Positions 48,777-59,411 of a DNA stretch of 64,000 nucleotides are shown here, piece by piece. The stretch comes from Armillaria gallica. Its lineage: Eukaryota > Basidiomycota > Agaricomycetes > Agaricales > Physalacriaceae. Numbering within the stretch: position 1 is the stretch's first letter; each line of letters starts with the position of its first letter. The notes under the pieces are model-generated. The model did not search any database. It was not told the origin of the DNA and saw only the letters and a list, made by a program, of their open reading frames with translations. A program made the translations under genes and the position numbers. The stretch lies in contig JBANDB010000001.1 in the NCBI GenBank assembly GCA_037576215.1, positions 5,022,001-5,086,000 on the forward strand, read 5' to 3'.

Positions 48777-48862
48777 GATATCGCCTTGGAGTCGCTCCTG
48801 TAAGTCTACTGTATTGCTCGCTGGGTGCGTCGTTGGGCTGACTTTTTGTTTACAGTGAATAA
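48777..48862 (+). pseudogene. Small repeated gene, relic copy (3' end only)
   Basis: Only the end of exon 1 remains (GATATCGCC...GTCGCTCCT, 48777-48799). It is followed by an intact-looking intron (48800-48855, GTAAGT...TTTACAG) and the terminal exon T GAA TAA. The 3' flank (TCGGCGTACAGTCGTCCGTT) matches that of copy 2. The upstream sequence is the normal promoter-side flank, so promoter, ATG and most of exon 1 are deleted. Confidence 0.75.
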
Positions 48863-49353
48863 ATGCGCACAGCGGCATAGGAAGATGAAGTCGGCGTACA
48901 GTCGTCCGTTCGCGGCGAGATTTATTTTTCGGCGTGCTCGTCGGTTTTTTTTTGACACTTTTAGGGCACAGTCGTGTACTGGTGACATTCTTCCCCCTGT
49001 CCTGGATTATAGTGCTTTGTGTCTCCATAGCCATCAGATACGAATGTCAATATCAGTTCTTTTTGTCTGCTCGTGTGTCCCTTTGTTAAGGAAGTAAAGA
49101 ATGCGACATCATTTATTGGTCTCTATCAGACTGGGGCAAAGATCATGCAGACAAGTGGCCATCGGTGCGTGCAGGATGCTCGGCGAAGAAGCAGGGCTTG
49201 ATGGATCCGACAGGATTTCCAGGCACGGCACAGTCAAGAAGCGCTATCATCATAACCAAAACGCATACACAAGGGAGAGTAGGAACTAGAACAACAGGAG
49301 GTAAGTGAACACACAGGGCGCTGAGAAGGGCACCAGGTGGAGAATTAGTGATA

Positions 49354-50416
49354 TCAAGTTGCGTTTGGAGGTGAAGAGGAAAGCTGATCCACCAGGTTCC
49401 TTATATGGTCGTCGAGGTCGTCGAGTTCCTTCTGCTTTCTCGTGAGCTCTTCCCGCAACACCGTCATCTCCTGTCTCAACCTTTCAGTCTCTCGAAAATT
49501 TGCTTCCGTCTGTCGTTTGACCCTTCGCATCGGTTCCTCCCTCACCTACGATCCAAAATAAGTACCCAGCCTTGGGAACAGGTAGAAGAAGCACCTCTAT
49601 CCTCTCCTGAACATCCACCTGGAACTCGCGCCATTTCTCAACGTAGGTTTGGGCCAACTGCTTTGAGGTGACTATATCCTCAAGCGGCCCTTTTCCTTTG
49701 GTGTGCTTCAAGTTCCCCGCTTGCGACTCCAGGATGATGTTATAAATCACCCGAGCATACGGGTAAGACGTGTCGCTGCATTCTTCGGCGGCGGCACTAG
49801 CTACCATGGCGATCACAGCAGCCTCCTCTATCGTGAATGCCGAATTAGGTGTGAAAGTCAAAGTGGATAGGATATCGTAGTCCTCGATCGGGATGACCGG
49901 CATGCAGGTGATAGCAAAGCGGTCCCGCGCCGGAAGACAGAGGGACTCGGGGGAGAGAGCGTGATTACTGGTGCGCGAGACGGATTCTGAGGAAGGGGAC
50001 AGCTTATCCTGTATGGGGGGTTGACCCAGAGAAGGGGTCATAATATCAAAACGTGTCGGCCTCCAGTAAGGGGGAGCACTGTCACTAAAGCGCTCTATTC
50101 GAATAACAGCCTCCCTGCCATATATGTTTCGGTGGTCCTTAACATAGCAGATGAGAAACTCGTGGTTCGGAATCCGCGAGGACTTCATGAGCTCGATCTT
50201 CTTGACGACGGCCTCTCCAGCCCCGTGAGGACAGCCGTGAGCTATAAAGCTGAGATAAGAACGAGCAGTCTGGCGTGTTCTATATCTGCGATCAAAGACG
50301 TCGGGCACGAAAATGACATAGTTCTGTGGAGGGATAGTACGGAAGTCGTAGGGAGCGTAGTAAGTCAAAATAGCGTAGAAGAGAAACTGAAGATGCCTCA
50401 GGGCCTTTAACAACAT
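49354..50416 (-). CDS. Uncharacterised two-exon gene with C-terminal coiled coil
   Basis: Exon 1 is 50416-49550 and exon 2 is 49509-49354. The intron is only 40 bp (GTAGGTGAGG...CGACAG) and joins LFWI to TEANFRETERLRQEM in phase 0. The start MLLKALRHLQFLFYAIL is the first ATG; the first 20 residues are hydrophobic and could be a signal anchor. The centre holds a Ser/Pro-rich linker (PSSESVSRTSNHALSPESLC). A likely folded part (FTIEEAAVIAMVASAAAEEC) follows, and the end is a Glu/Arg/Leu coiled coil (LREELTRKQKELDDLDDHIR). I do not recognise the family. The frame is intact, so it may be a working gene among repeats. Confidence 0.65.
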
Positions 50417-51916
50417 GGTAGTTGACTGCACTTCAGATAGAAGAACGATAGCAAGGGCAAGGGCCCTCAACACGCTGTTACGAAGTACTTATATAATAGA
50501 GAGAATTGAAGAGCGTGGCAAACACGTGCCAGTGGCCGATCCGCGATCACTGCCGCTGGTACAAACGAACCGCCATGTCGTCGATTGATTTTGCATCCCC
50601 TCAGCGGCTGCTTTAGCTAGTCCTCGATTCTACCGGGAACATCCAGCCAGGACTGTCTAGTTGACATCCCATCGCCAACCATGACAACTACCGCATGCTC
50701 TTCAATACAACAGTATGTCGATACACGACTGTGTTTCTACCGCCAGTCCACGTCCATCTGATATCAATCAACGCCAGGTGCATTTAATGTTCCATGTTTG
50801 GAATTTTGGGGAGGACTAACTCTCCCACCAGCACGGAGTTCAATGTAATCGTTGTGGCTTGATCCCATCTTGGTGGCGCTTAACTTTTTATTAAAGTTTC
50901 TGAACCAATTAAGCTGAACGAGTTTACCATGCGTGAACCGCGTTGCCACCTTGACCAATCCTTTATTGGAACGCTTTCTCCTAGCCATCTGTCGGAGATG
51001 TTGGACTTTAGGTACCTCCATGAGATTGATCATCAATAGTGATATCTACTCAATTCCGTCTGTTCTCGACTCGCGGAAACGGTACGTCTGGCGATTAATC
51101 ACTACCCAGTCCGAATCGGATTCTTTGGTACTTATATTCTGATAGCAGGCTCCCGAGTCGCATACATCTCGCGGGTGACAAGGCAACAGATCGAGAGATA
51201 CCTATCTGAGCAAACTTAGCGCCATGAGACAGTGTGTTCTCATGAAAGTATCTTTTTCGACCTGGGTTGTTCATGTGCGATTCAATTCTTACCTTTACGC
51301 TCACGGATCCGCTCTTGAACGAGTATGTCTAGGCATCGACCTTTCCCACCAATTCAAAACGGCCGCCAAGGGCTGTCGTTTTGTGGGAAAGAACGGGCGC
51401 TCTAAGCCGATATCGATGGAAAACGGTCTCCCATTCTCCTACCGTCCGTGCATCCTATGGACATGCCGCGAAGGTGAAGACGCGTACGCTGACAACCTTC
51501 CTCTCGGATTAGCTCAGAATGACCATTCACCATCAATTCATTACATCCAAGCACGACAACGGTGTCATCGTGGGATCACCGACGATCATTCATGTAGAAC
51601 AGATCTGGAGGCAAATTCAGTCCTTGTGGTGTATGCCACCTCAGGACAGCCGAACCCGTAAGCTTATTCAAAACTAGAAACTTTGATCCCGAACAAACAC
51701 TGATATTGATATTCCAAAGGTATAAAACGCTCGTAAATACTAATACAATGTAGGTAAGGGACGGGAAGAGGATAGGAAAGTCGCGGCCGACAAAGATAGA
51801 AACGACTTCTAAGGTTGCAAGCCTCAGCATGAACACGACGAAGACATATAACGCGAGCGCCTTACCTCGATCCAACCAATGGAACACAACTCCAAGTCCC
51901 CAAGTTTGTTGTACAT

Positions 51917-52168
51917 TTACTGGCTAAAAATCAAGCAATCAGCTTCAACACGTCCAGCAAGGCAACGGAATTCAACTTACAGAAGCGACAAGGTGATGTC
52001 ACCGTTGACCTTGGCCTGGATGGCGATCTCGACTTCGAGGTTAAGGTCAAGGCGCAACTTCAAAGCTGCGGGAGGTGCGACAGCCTGGCGCTCAGAGCGG
52101 CCGACGACTTGTCCACCGAGGACGGAGGAAGTTTGGGTAGGTGCGAATTGTGTTTGTGGGTTAGACAT
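51917..52168 (-). CDS. Small repeated gene, copy 5 (64 aa)
   Basis: Exon 1 is 52168-51981, the intron 51980-51924 (57 bp), and exon 2 reads C CAG TAA (LLQ). The N-terminus is MSNPQTQFAPTQTSSVLGGQ, one residue different from copy 7. The TATAAAA box begins at 52211, 43 nt before the start. Confidence 0.87.
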
Positions 52169-52898
52169 GGTGATACTGAAGAAAGAAAGCCGTTCAAGTT
52201 CATCTTTTATACGCGTATCGACACACTCCCCGGATTAGGATGGGGGCTAGAGCAATATAGCCATCGCATCGTTGCGAAGTACCTTGTGTTGGCAACTTGG
52301 GCTTTTGGGGATGTAGAAGAACACGGGGGTTGTGTGTTCCTCAACGAGCGTTGTGCGGGTACCATATCAATACCTATTACCATCACCAGCTAGACGCGTA
52401 AGGATCCAGATTCCCATAACAAGTTTCTGATTGTAACGACTCAACGCGCTTTCTCTTACCACCCACATCAGAGTTCTATACAGCTTTGTATTCTCCAAGG
52501 ACACTAAGCACGGTCCAGAAGATGACAGGGAGGCGGTTTCGTGAGCGTTGGCAGCGAAGACCGTTCGTCGCCATACCCTCCGGCTCCACGTGCCCCCACT
52601 ATAACTTACTGGAGATGACGGAACTTTTGACAGCGACAAGTCCCCGCTGTTGCTCATCAGAAGAAACGCAAATCCCCTCGAAATTTGTCGACAGCATGTT
52701 TTATGAAATAATAAACCTTTATTTACGTTCGTAATAATAATCTTCTCTTCTTCTAATTTTACGCCTAGACTCAATCAAGTTGCAACCACGAGGCACCCGA
52801 GTTGCTGAATGCACCACAAATTCAATCATTCCTAATCTGGGGGGGGGCATACTCGTATAAAAGGATCGCCTAGGTGAGTACTACTCTCCAGCTTCAAA
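52169..52898. promoter_or_regulatory. Divergent promoter of copies 5 and 6
   Basis: The minus TATA box is at 52211-52205 and the plus TATA box (TATAAAAGG) at 52856-52864, each 43 nt from its ATG. CGAGGCACCCGA lies at 52789-52800, 99 bp before copy 6. CTTCAGTATCACC precedes copy 5 and CTCCAGCTTCAAA precedes copy 6. Confidence 0.65.
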
Positions 52899-53150
52899 AT
52901 GTCTGCCCCAGAAACCGCTACCAAATTCGCACCCACCCAATCCTCCTCCGTTCTCGGTGGACAGATCGTCGGTCGCTCCCAGCGTGCCCCTGCACCCCCC
53001 GCGGCTGTGAAGCTGCGCCTTGACCTCAACCTCGAGGTTGAGATCGCCATCCAGGCAAAGGTCAACGGTGACATCACCTTGTCCCTTCTGTAAGTGTATC
53101 GCTCAATTTGACGCGTCGTTGAGCTGACCATTGATTTTTACAGCGAGTAA
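52899..53150 (+). CDS. Small repeated gene, copy 6 (65 aa)
   Basis: Exon 1 is 52899-53089, the intron 53090-53143 (54 bp), and exon 2 reads C GAG TAA (LLE). The N-terminus is MSAPETATKFAPTQSSSVLG, two residues longer than the standard, with middle GRSQRAPAPPAAV. The core is unchanged. Confidence 0.87.
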
Positions 53151-53360
53151 ATGTGCCACTCGCATGGGAAGATTGAACTGGTTGAAGTCGTCCATTCAAG
53201 GTGAGGATCGTTGTAGCCGTATTCGTCGGTTTCGCATTGACGCTCTTCAGGGCAGCCATTCCGTTGCATTATTCCCGTTGTCCTCAGTTGATAGTGTATT
53301 AGTCTTAACGTTTCTATAACGATTACATACCAATATCATTGTCATTCTGGGATCATGCAT

Positions 53361-54520
53361 TGTGCAATTGAGGTTTTGGCGTTGCCAACAAAGCGTTCAA
53401 CTGCTTGTCGAAAACTCCTTACGGATGTCCTGAGTTGCCATGTCAAGGATTGCAGTAGTTTTTGTTAGTATGTTGGCAAGGCAACACGGCATCTCCCGAA
53501 CTGTTGTTCTCTCCGGCACCAATGTTCCGATTCGTTCAACAGACGTCCTCTAAATCTCATCCGTGGGGACCGACCCGAATCAGTCGTAGTCGGTGCGTTC
53601 ACCACACCGTACGGCGTACGCTATCATCACGTCCGCAAATCCTTACATTTACTCAGATAGGGTATCCAGCCGTTTCATTTCATCGCATGTCGAATGGCCA
53701 ATAGTCTCCCCTAGACAGTACATTCCTGGCCGCTTGCGTCATCCCAACTATTCCTTCAAAAAATCGGCTTTGGTCCTCGATGGGAAGCGGAAGTCGTTCG
53801 CCCAGCTTGAGATTTAGTCCTTCTTGAATACACTTCTTTCACCGAGCTATCCGGATTTCACGAAATTGTTTGCTAGTAGTCTCTTTCCGTGGACACTCGA
53901 ACTTGCCAGCCTCAACTGACGTCTTTCAACATCTTAATTCTGACTTTCGCCCAAGCCCTAAGCATAGCGCGCCAAGCTGTACCTTCGTACCCAGCAATTC
54001 CATGACTCGGTCTCTTTCACGAATTGGCACTGTACTGCCCGTAGAGCTCTTCTCCCGCTTCCTCGCCTGGTCTGCATATCGATATAAACAGCTTTGCTCG
54101 TCGTGATAGAATAACGGCGGACCGCGCAATTGGAATGAGGATCTCATTTTGTTAGTGCAACCTGTGACGAGCGAATGTTCAGTGAAAGGCCAAGGATGTA
54201 ATGCTTTCCTACTTCGCGGATAAAAGGGTCCGATGCTCATTGACATGGAGTACGACAGGAATACAAAGCATTCTTTTCAACACTCGGGTGTACGAAAGAC
54301 TCGGTTGTAACCAAGTACTAAAAAGCTTTATTGCACTGCGATAGTAGGTATCCAGGATAGAACTGGGTCTTCGTCTGTTACTCTCCCAAGTGAGCTATGC
54401 ACCTCCCTTCTCCTGATGTCGAGCGCCGATTCTCGAATGCATGAAGTTGTCGAGACCTAATATTGGTCCAATGTCGCCACTTTAGAGCCCTGTATAGGAA
54501 TACAACGTTCTTCTGCCAAG
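53361..54520. other. Region without recognisable gene
   Basis: It contains one more CTTCGCGGATAAAAGGGTCC block (54204-54235) and a diverged piece of the 42-44 kb repeat (GTTTGCTAGTAGTCTC near 53870). No gene is seen. Confidence 0.45.
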
Positions 54521-55108
54521 TAGTGTGGCGCCGATTAGCCAAGTCTGATTTGCACGGGCTAATCAGCAGAGGGGTCGGACAGAGTCAATTTTACGGTGCG
54601 AATCAGAGCGAATCAGATAGAATTTGAATATCTGTATATTCAGCATGACTGACAACAAATTCTAGTGTCGGAGCAGGAGGTTGTTTATTCTAGTTTTCAA
54701 GACTCCTACTTCGGAGTCCACCATTCTGTTGAATCCGTTCGCGTCACCATAAACAGTCCCCACCCCGGACCTGGACAAGTCTTCACTATGGGCAATAAAG
54801 GGCAGGAACAGCTCACCACCATTCCCAGCGCCCACCTAACGAATATTTAGACCCCGAGTTTAACAAAAATAAATGACCCAATTGGAGGCAAGAAGATATT
54901 CTGGGTGGTTGTCTCCGGCTGGTCACCTTGCTAATTCGCAGCTGATTAGAGGCTGATTCGCGGGCTAATTAGCATTGGCTTCCCGGGGGCTTCGGCCCCG
55001 GGACTTCCTCTGATTAGCCGTGATTCAGCCCGCGAATCAGGCCCGTGCAGAGGCCTTGTGCTAATCTGCAGGGCGCATTAGGTCGGAGACCTAATCAGCG
55101 CTACACTA
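54521..55108. repeat. hAT-type MITE with strong internal hairpin
   Basis: This 588-bp element has ends TAGTGTGGCGCCGATTAG and, reverse-complemented, TAGTGTAGCGCTGATTAG. It is flanked by CTGCCAAG (54513-54520) and CTGTCAAG (55109-55116), an 8-bp target duplication with one mismatch that fits nTnnnnAn. Inside, CTAATCAGC-type motifs repeat in both orientations. A GC-rich hairpin, TCCCGGGGGC-TTCG-GCCCCGGGA, lies near 54981-55003. It has no transposase. Confidence 0.75.
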
Positions 55109-55822
55109 CTGTCAAGACAGTTCAAGATCACGACCGCCTAACGCAGTAAGAAACGAGCAAGTGTGGGCAACATTCCCGTCTAATGGGCTTGTGTTAGGCA
55201 CGCGGAATTCTTCTCTCTGGTTCAATCTTGGGTGCCCCCATTGACCCTGTAATGCATCTTGTAGGTTCTTTTTGGTGGGGGAAATTTGTTAAGAATCAGA
55301 GTATTTAGAGTAATACACGAGATAATGAATACTCGAGTAAAACTCAGGTCGTGAGCGAGGATGTCCCAAAGCCGAGTTCCAACCACCAAGAGAGATCCGA
55401 TATGGGTGCTAACAAGCGCTTGGCGTAGTTAACGAGGGCGTCAGCAAGCGCTAGGCGTAACTGACAGGGTTTCTGACAAGCGCTAGGCGTAGTCGGGAAG
55501 CAGTTGATTGGCAAGCGTTGGGCGTAACCGTCGCTGTGGGTTCGATGGTATGGAACTGAGCCAGGCTACAGGTGGGGATTCAAGAGTGCACGCCTTCCCA
55601 AAATCGGATTTGTACCTGAAGATGATGAAGGGGCATTCGGCTTTGTTGATCCCTCTCTGGTTCTCCGCGCGTGTCATTTGACTCCAGTATTTTCGGCTGG
55701 TCGTACTCGTACACTGCTCGATTTTTCCCCATCTGCCGCTCGACATCCAGGAGAAGACGGACTGGGTGAATTACTATGTCATGATGTGAGTTCACCGCCT
55801 TTAACCGCTTCCTAGCTGAGTT
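55109..55822. other. Region with short tandem repeats, no clear gene
   Basis: It contains the tandem array at 55412-55532. Further on (55.56-55.82 kb) are coding-like but frame-broken segments that may belong to the acidic gene tail at 55823. Confidence 0.4.
55412..55532. repeat. Tandem repeat, 4 units of about 32-36 bp
   Basis: The core CAAGCGCTWGGCGTAR occurs four times in direct orientation; the last reads CAAGCGTTGGGCGTAAC. Spacers are 16-20 bp and variable. They follow one another without genes beside them, so this is a minisatellite, not a CRISPR array. Confidence 0.65.
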
Positions 55823-56161
55823 GTGTGTCTTGTCGCGGCAAGCTTTGTTGATAGAGACGTGTATATGCGCTACGTCGGTGGAGGGATTGGCCACGGCGCG
55901 GACCCTCTCGAAGAGAACGATAACGCGACAGGTGCCGAGATCACACACGAAACAACATCCTATGAAATGAGCGATGAAACTGCCGTAGGTGGAAATACAC
56001 TGGAGGAAGGTGATGAAGACGATGAAGAAGAAGATGATGGCGAGGACCTGAGTTCCGAGGACAGCGGGGATGAGAGGGATCCCGAAGAAGACGGTGATTC
56101 TGATGGGTCTGTAGAGTCGAGCTACCTTGATGTCGAAGATACAGGGTTTGCCGACTTGTAG
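55823..56161 (+). pseudogene. Acidic C-terminal tail of a transposon-associated protein
   Basis: The frame reads DRDVYMRYVGGGIGHGADPL, then a long Glu/Asp run, and ends VEDTGFADL. I recall this combination (RxxYMRxxGGGxGH followed by an acidic tail ending GFADL or similar) as the C-terminus of large repeat-associated proteins in agaric genomes. The sequence upstream to about 55.56 kb is frame-broken. It is likely a truncated relic; its own ATG at 55823 is probably not a real start. Confidence 0.45.
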
Positions 56162-56714
56162 CGCATTTACATGTCACTTGAATCACTAGGACTATTTTAA
56201 AACCACTTTGTGTGAGCTAGATAGCAATTTATTGAGCTCACAGTAGCGATAGATGAGCTAAAAATAATCCTACGCAGTCTTGAAGGCCAACGTATTATTA
56301 TGGGGGATCGTAATAGCATAAAAAACGGTCGCATCATTATGCCTCGATTATATGGCCTTGTAAGACCTTGACAAAGCGGATAAGAATTATACCGGATCGT
56401 GGTCGCCGCAATCCCCGGCAATTTTTTCCCCAATCTGCTGATGCCTATAGGTCCTCAAGTTCTACAACGGCGGATCACTCTGTCTGGGTTTCTCGGTCGT
56501 GAGCTCGGCTTTGGGAATAAGTAGAGGGTAGTGAGTTTCGTAGTGCAGTTTGCGTCCGGCGTGCCCGAAGGTACCGTGCCATGTAATGATGAGATGAGAT
56601 ATCCCAGGTGGGCTATGCAACCCCTCGAAACGCGGTGTAGCATACTTAAATATCCGTCGTAACTGACGAGTCATATTAGACTGTCCACTTCCCCCTTGCT
56701 CATCACTTCAAGAG
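56162..56714. other. Upstream region of the GNAT gene
   Basis: Short minus-strand frames (56455-56674) have no signature. A TATA-like TTAAATA at about 56646 is 68 bp before the GNAT start codon. Confidence 0.4.
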
Positions 56715-57457
56715 ATGGCTCCAGCGGTCAAATTCTGCTTTCCCATCCCGGCGGCATTAGAGAGCGAGCGCGTCAAGTTGATTCCTTTCGATGTAAGCCA
56801 GTGGGGTCTTGAAAATATGATAATTATTGATAGCGCTCACGTCATGTCAAGCTCGCTGTTCACACGAAACTACTAGTCACAGCCTACTCTGATGCCAGCG
56901 ACTACGATTGCATCCCCTTGGGTCCGTGCAAGGATGAAGAAGAGTTTACCGCTTCTCTCCGGAACATGGAAGATAATGGAATAGCTATGTTCGCGGTGTA
57001 TGACAAAACCAAGGAGAAAGAGGAGGCATACGCTGGACTCATCGGCTATTTAAACTCGTCAGCCCAAGATCTAGTCACGGAAATCTTCGTGATCATCGCT
57101 CCGGCATTCCGGAGGACGCATGTAACTTCGAACGCGATCGGGATCCTCTTGAAATACGCGCTTGACCTTGGTGGCCTTGGCTTGCGGAGAGTGGTTTGGC
57201 AGGCCAGTGCAGCCAATGCTGCTAGTATCAGGACAGCGGAGAGGATGGGGTTCCGGCGGGAGGGGGTTCTGAGGTGGCATAAAGTGTGGCCTGAGTCCAA
57301 GTCCCGTGGTGCGAATGGGACTCGTGTGAGAAAGGGGGATCCTAGGGAGGAAATGTTTCCGTTGGGACGGGATACGGTGGTTTTGAGTATTTGTTGGGAT
57401 GATTGGGAAGGCGGGGTGCGAGCTCATGTTGAGGCGACGATGGCGCGAACAGAATAA
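56715..57457 (+). CDS. GNAT-family N-acetyltransferase (RimJ/RimL-like)
   Basis: Exon 1 (56715-56792, MAPAVKFCFPIPAALESERV then KLIPFD) joins after a 59-bp intron (56793-56851) to exon 2 (LAVHTKLLVTAYSDASDYDC and onward), giving 227 residues. Hallmarks are IAMFAVYDK, YAGLIGYLNSS (beta strands), then EIFVIIAPAFRRTHVTSNAI with the acetyl-CoA-loop position, GLGLRRVVWQASAANAASIR, and AERMGFRREGVLRWHKVWP. This is the usual order in fungal Acetyltransf_3 proteins that modify small molecules or protein N-termini; the substrate cannot be told. No defect is seen. It sits between a transposon relic and the second duplication unit without related neighbours. Confidence 0.88.
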
Positions 57458-57959
57458 ATTGCCTGCACCAGTCCTGTTGGTACCAATTCGAGCTCGAAAT
57501 GAGGAAATGGGTACATAAACAATGCATAGATTATTTAGTAGTATCCAGTGTCGTGTATAGTCCCGAGAAGTAATATAATGGTTCGGTAGGTCGATGTCGT
57601 CTCCGGGGAAATGTGCGGCATCTTCTCGGCAACCTTAAATAAATAAACGCGGAAATGTACGTCATGTGCGCAATTTTAATTATTTCCGCCACTCCCTTGC
57701 GACAATCATCACATCCAACAGCTCGAAGAAACTCGGTGCTTCACATCACGCTCGCCGTCGAGCTCGATATCACGAAAAGTCTTTACAATGATGCGTTTAT
57801 ACACCATTCCCGCATGCACGTCCTAAAGTTCTATTTCGCTGACATGCCAGGGCGTCAGGAATCCAACTATCACGACAATCCACAAACGTGTTCGCTCGTG
57901 GACACCCACTACTTCCAGACACTGAATCAGAAGCGTGGATGCGAGTTCGGGATTCTGCC
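57458..57959. other. 3' flank of the GNAT gene, no gene seen
   Basis: Short frames only. The left edge of the second duplication unit begins at about 57960. Confidence 0.45.
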
Positions 57960-59163
57960 AGAAATATCGGGCCAGGACTGTCTAGTTGAAAACACATTGC
58001 CAACCATGAGAACTGCCGCACCTTCTCTGATAGCTATCCGGATTCATGACTATCGCCAGTCCACACCCATCTATCGATCAACGTCAGGTGTGATTTGTGT
58101 TCCAAGTTCGATGGTTTGTAGACGACTAACATTCCTTCTGGCAAAACAGAGTCGGATTTAATCGTTGTGGCTCCGAGTCGATGGGCGCGTAGCTTCTAAA
58201 GTTTCTCGGATCCTGGCTAAACGAGTTTACAATGCGTAATCTGCACTGGGAAGAGGCTGGGGTATACCGTCAGTCTGTTACTAGCAAGTTTCTCCTGGCC
58301 ATCTGTCAATCCTTCACAGGGTTATTCAACAGCGATATCTACCCAATGCTATGCGGCCGAGGTACATCTTACGATTGATTCCGACTCTTTGATTCTTATT
58401 TTTCTAATAACAGGAACCAACGAAAGCGCCCCTGAAAGCAACTGCAGATCCTAAATACCGATCCGAGTATACTCAAGCTTAGCGACATAAGACACTGTTT
58501 CCTCACGTCAGTGCTGTTACTCCCGCTACACCATGCCGTCCCGCCGTTCGACCCGAGTCATTCGTATGTGATTCACTGCTCACTCTTGCGCCACGATTGG
58601 GCTTTGGTTCCTGGACAAGTACGTCTTCACATTGCTCTGCCATACATCTTCATAACGCTCATCAAGATCGCCAATTTGTATGAAAAAACAGGTGCTCCAA
58701 GCTGATATTAAGAGAAGCCGGTCTAAGGATCGTCTTGCCGTCCCATATCATGCCGCAAAAGGCGAGGACGCGCGCGCTGACTCACCTTCGTCTCGTATCA
58801 TTTCAGAATAAAACACTCACACCCTATGACTATGAAGACCTCGCAACGAGATCATGAACGACCATTCACGTCGAACGAATCCTGAACCGTGATGTTACCC
58901 GAGGAAAACCTAGTTCTTACTCATTCAAAACCGGACACCATGACCCCGAAAAAAGCACTGGTATTGGTATTCCATAGGTATAAAACGCTCGTAAATACTA
59001 ATACTGTGTACCTAAGGGAACGGAAAGGTCTTAGTCGACAAGGACGTGGACGATTTCTAGTATCACAATTCTCAGCACGAAAACGACGAAACCATGGAAC
59101 AGTTAGTCTTACCTCGATCCAACTAATGCAATGTTACTCCGACTCTCCGCGTTCTTCACACAT

Positions 59164-59411
59164 TTACTCGCTAGAAATCAAGCAATCAACCTCAGCACGG
59201 TGACAACCAGGTAATCGACTTACAGGAGGGACAAGGTGATGTCACCGTTGACCTTGGCCTGGATGGCGATCTCGACTTCGAGGTTAAGGTCAAGGCGCAA
59301 CTTCAAAGCTGCGGGAGGTGCGACAGCCTGGCGCTCAGAGCGGCCGACGACTTGTCCACCGAGGACGGAGGAAGTTTGGGTAGGTGCGTACTGGGTTTGT
59401 GGGTTAGACAT
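59164..59411 (-). CDS. Small repeated gene, copy 7 (64 aa)
   Basis: Exon 1 is 59411-59224, the intron 59223-59171 (53 bp), and exon 2 reads C GAG TAA (LLE). The N-terminus is MSNPQTQYAPTQTSSVLGGQ and the core is unchanged. The TATA box begins at 59453, 42 nt before the start. Confidence 0.87.

Larger units (their letters stand above)
47554..49175. repeat. Direct repeats of about 80 bp flanking the copy 4 unit
   Basis: TAAAGAATGCGAAATCATTT at 47554 and TAAAGAATGCGACATCATTT at 49094 each continue for about 80 bp (ATTGGT, TCAG, GCAAA, GCAGAC, TGGCC, TCGGT). They bracket a 1.46-kb segment holding copy 4 and the relic copy. Confidence 0.6.
50650..53360. repeat. Segmental duplication unit, copy at 50.65 kb
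   Basis: This 2.7-kb unit, containing small genes 5 and 6, is repeated at 57960-60545 with genes 7 and 8 in the same order and orientation. Matching landmarks include CCAGGACTGTCTAGTTGA (50651 and 57972), AATCGTTGTGGCT (50848 and 58161), ACGCTCGTAAATACTAATAC, both genes, and ACCAATRTCATTGTYATTCT at the right end. Confidence 0.75.

Noticed and set aside
49482..50473. Longer start for the two-exon gene at 50473
   Set aside because: That start is a GTG codon; the first ATG in frame is at 50416.
54665..54850. 61-codon ORF inside the hAT MITE
   Set aside because: It lies wholly within a non-autonomous element and has no homologous signature or splice context.
55412..55532. CRISPR-like repeat-spacer pattern
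   Set aside because: Only four imperfect units with short variable spacers, no cas genes, and a eukaryotic setting.
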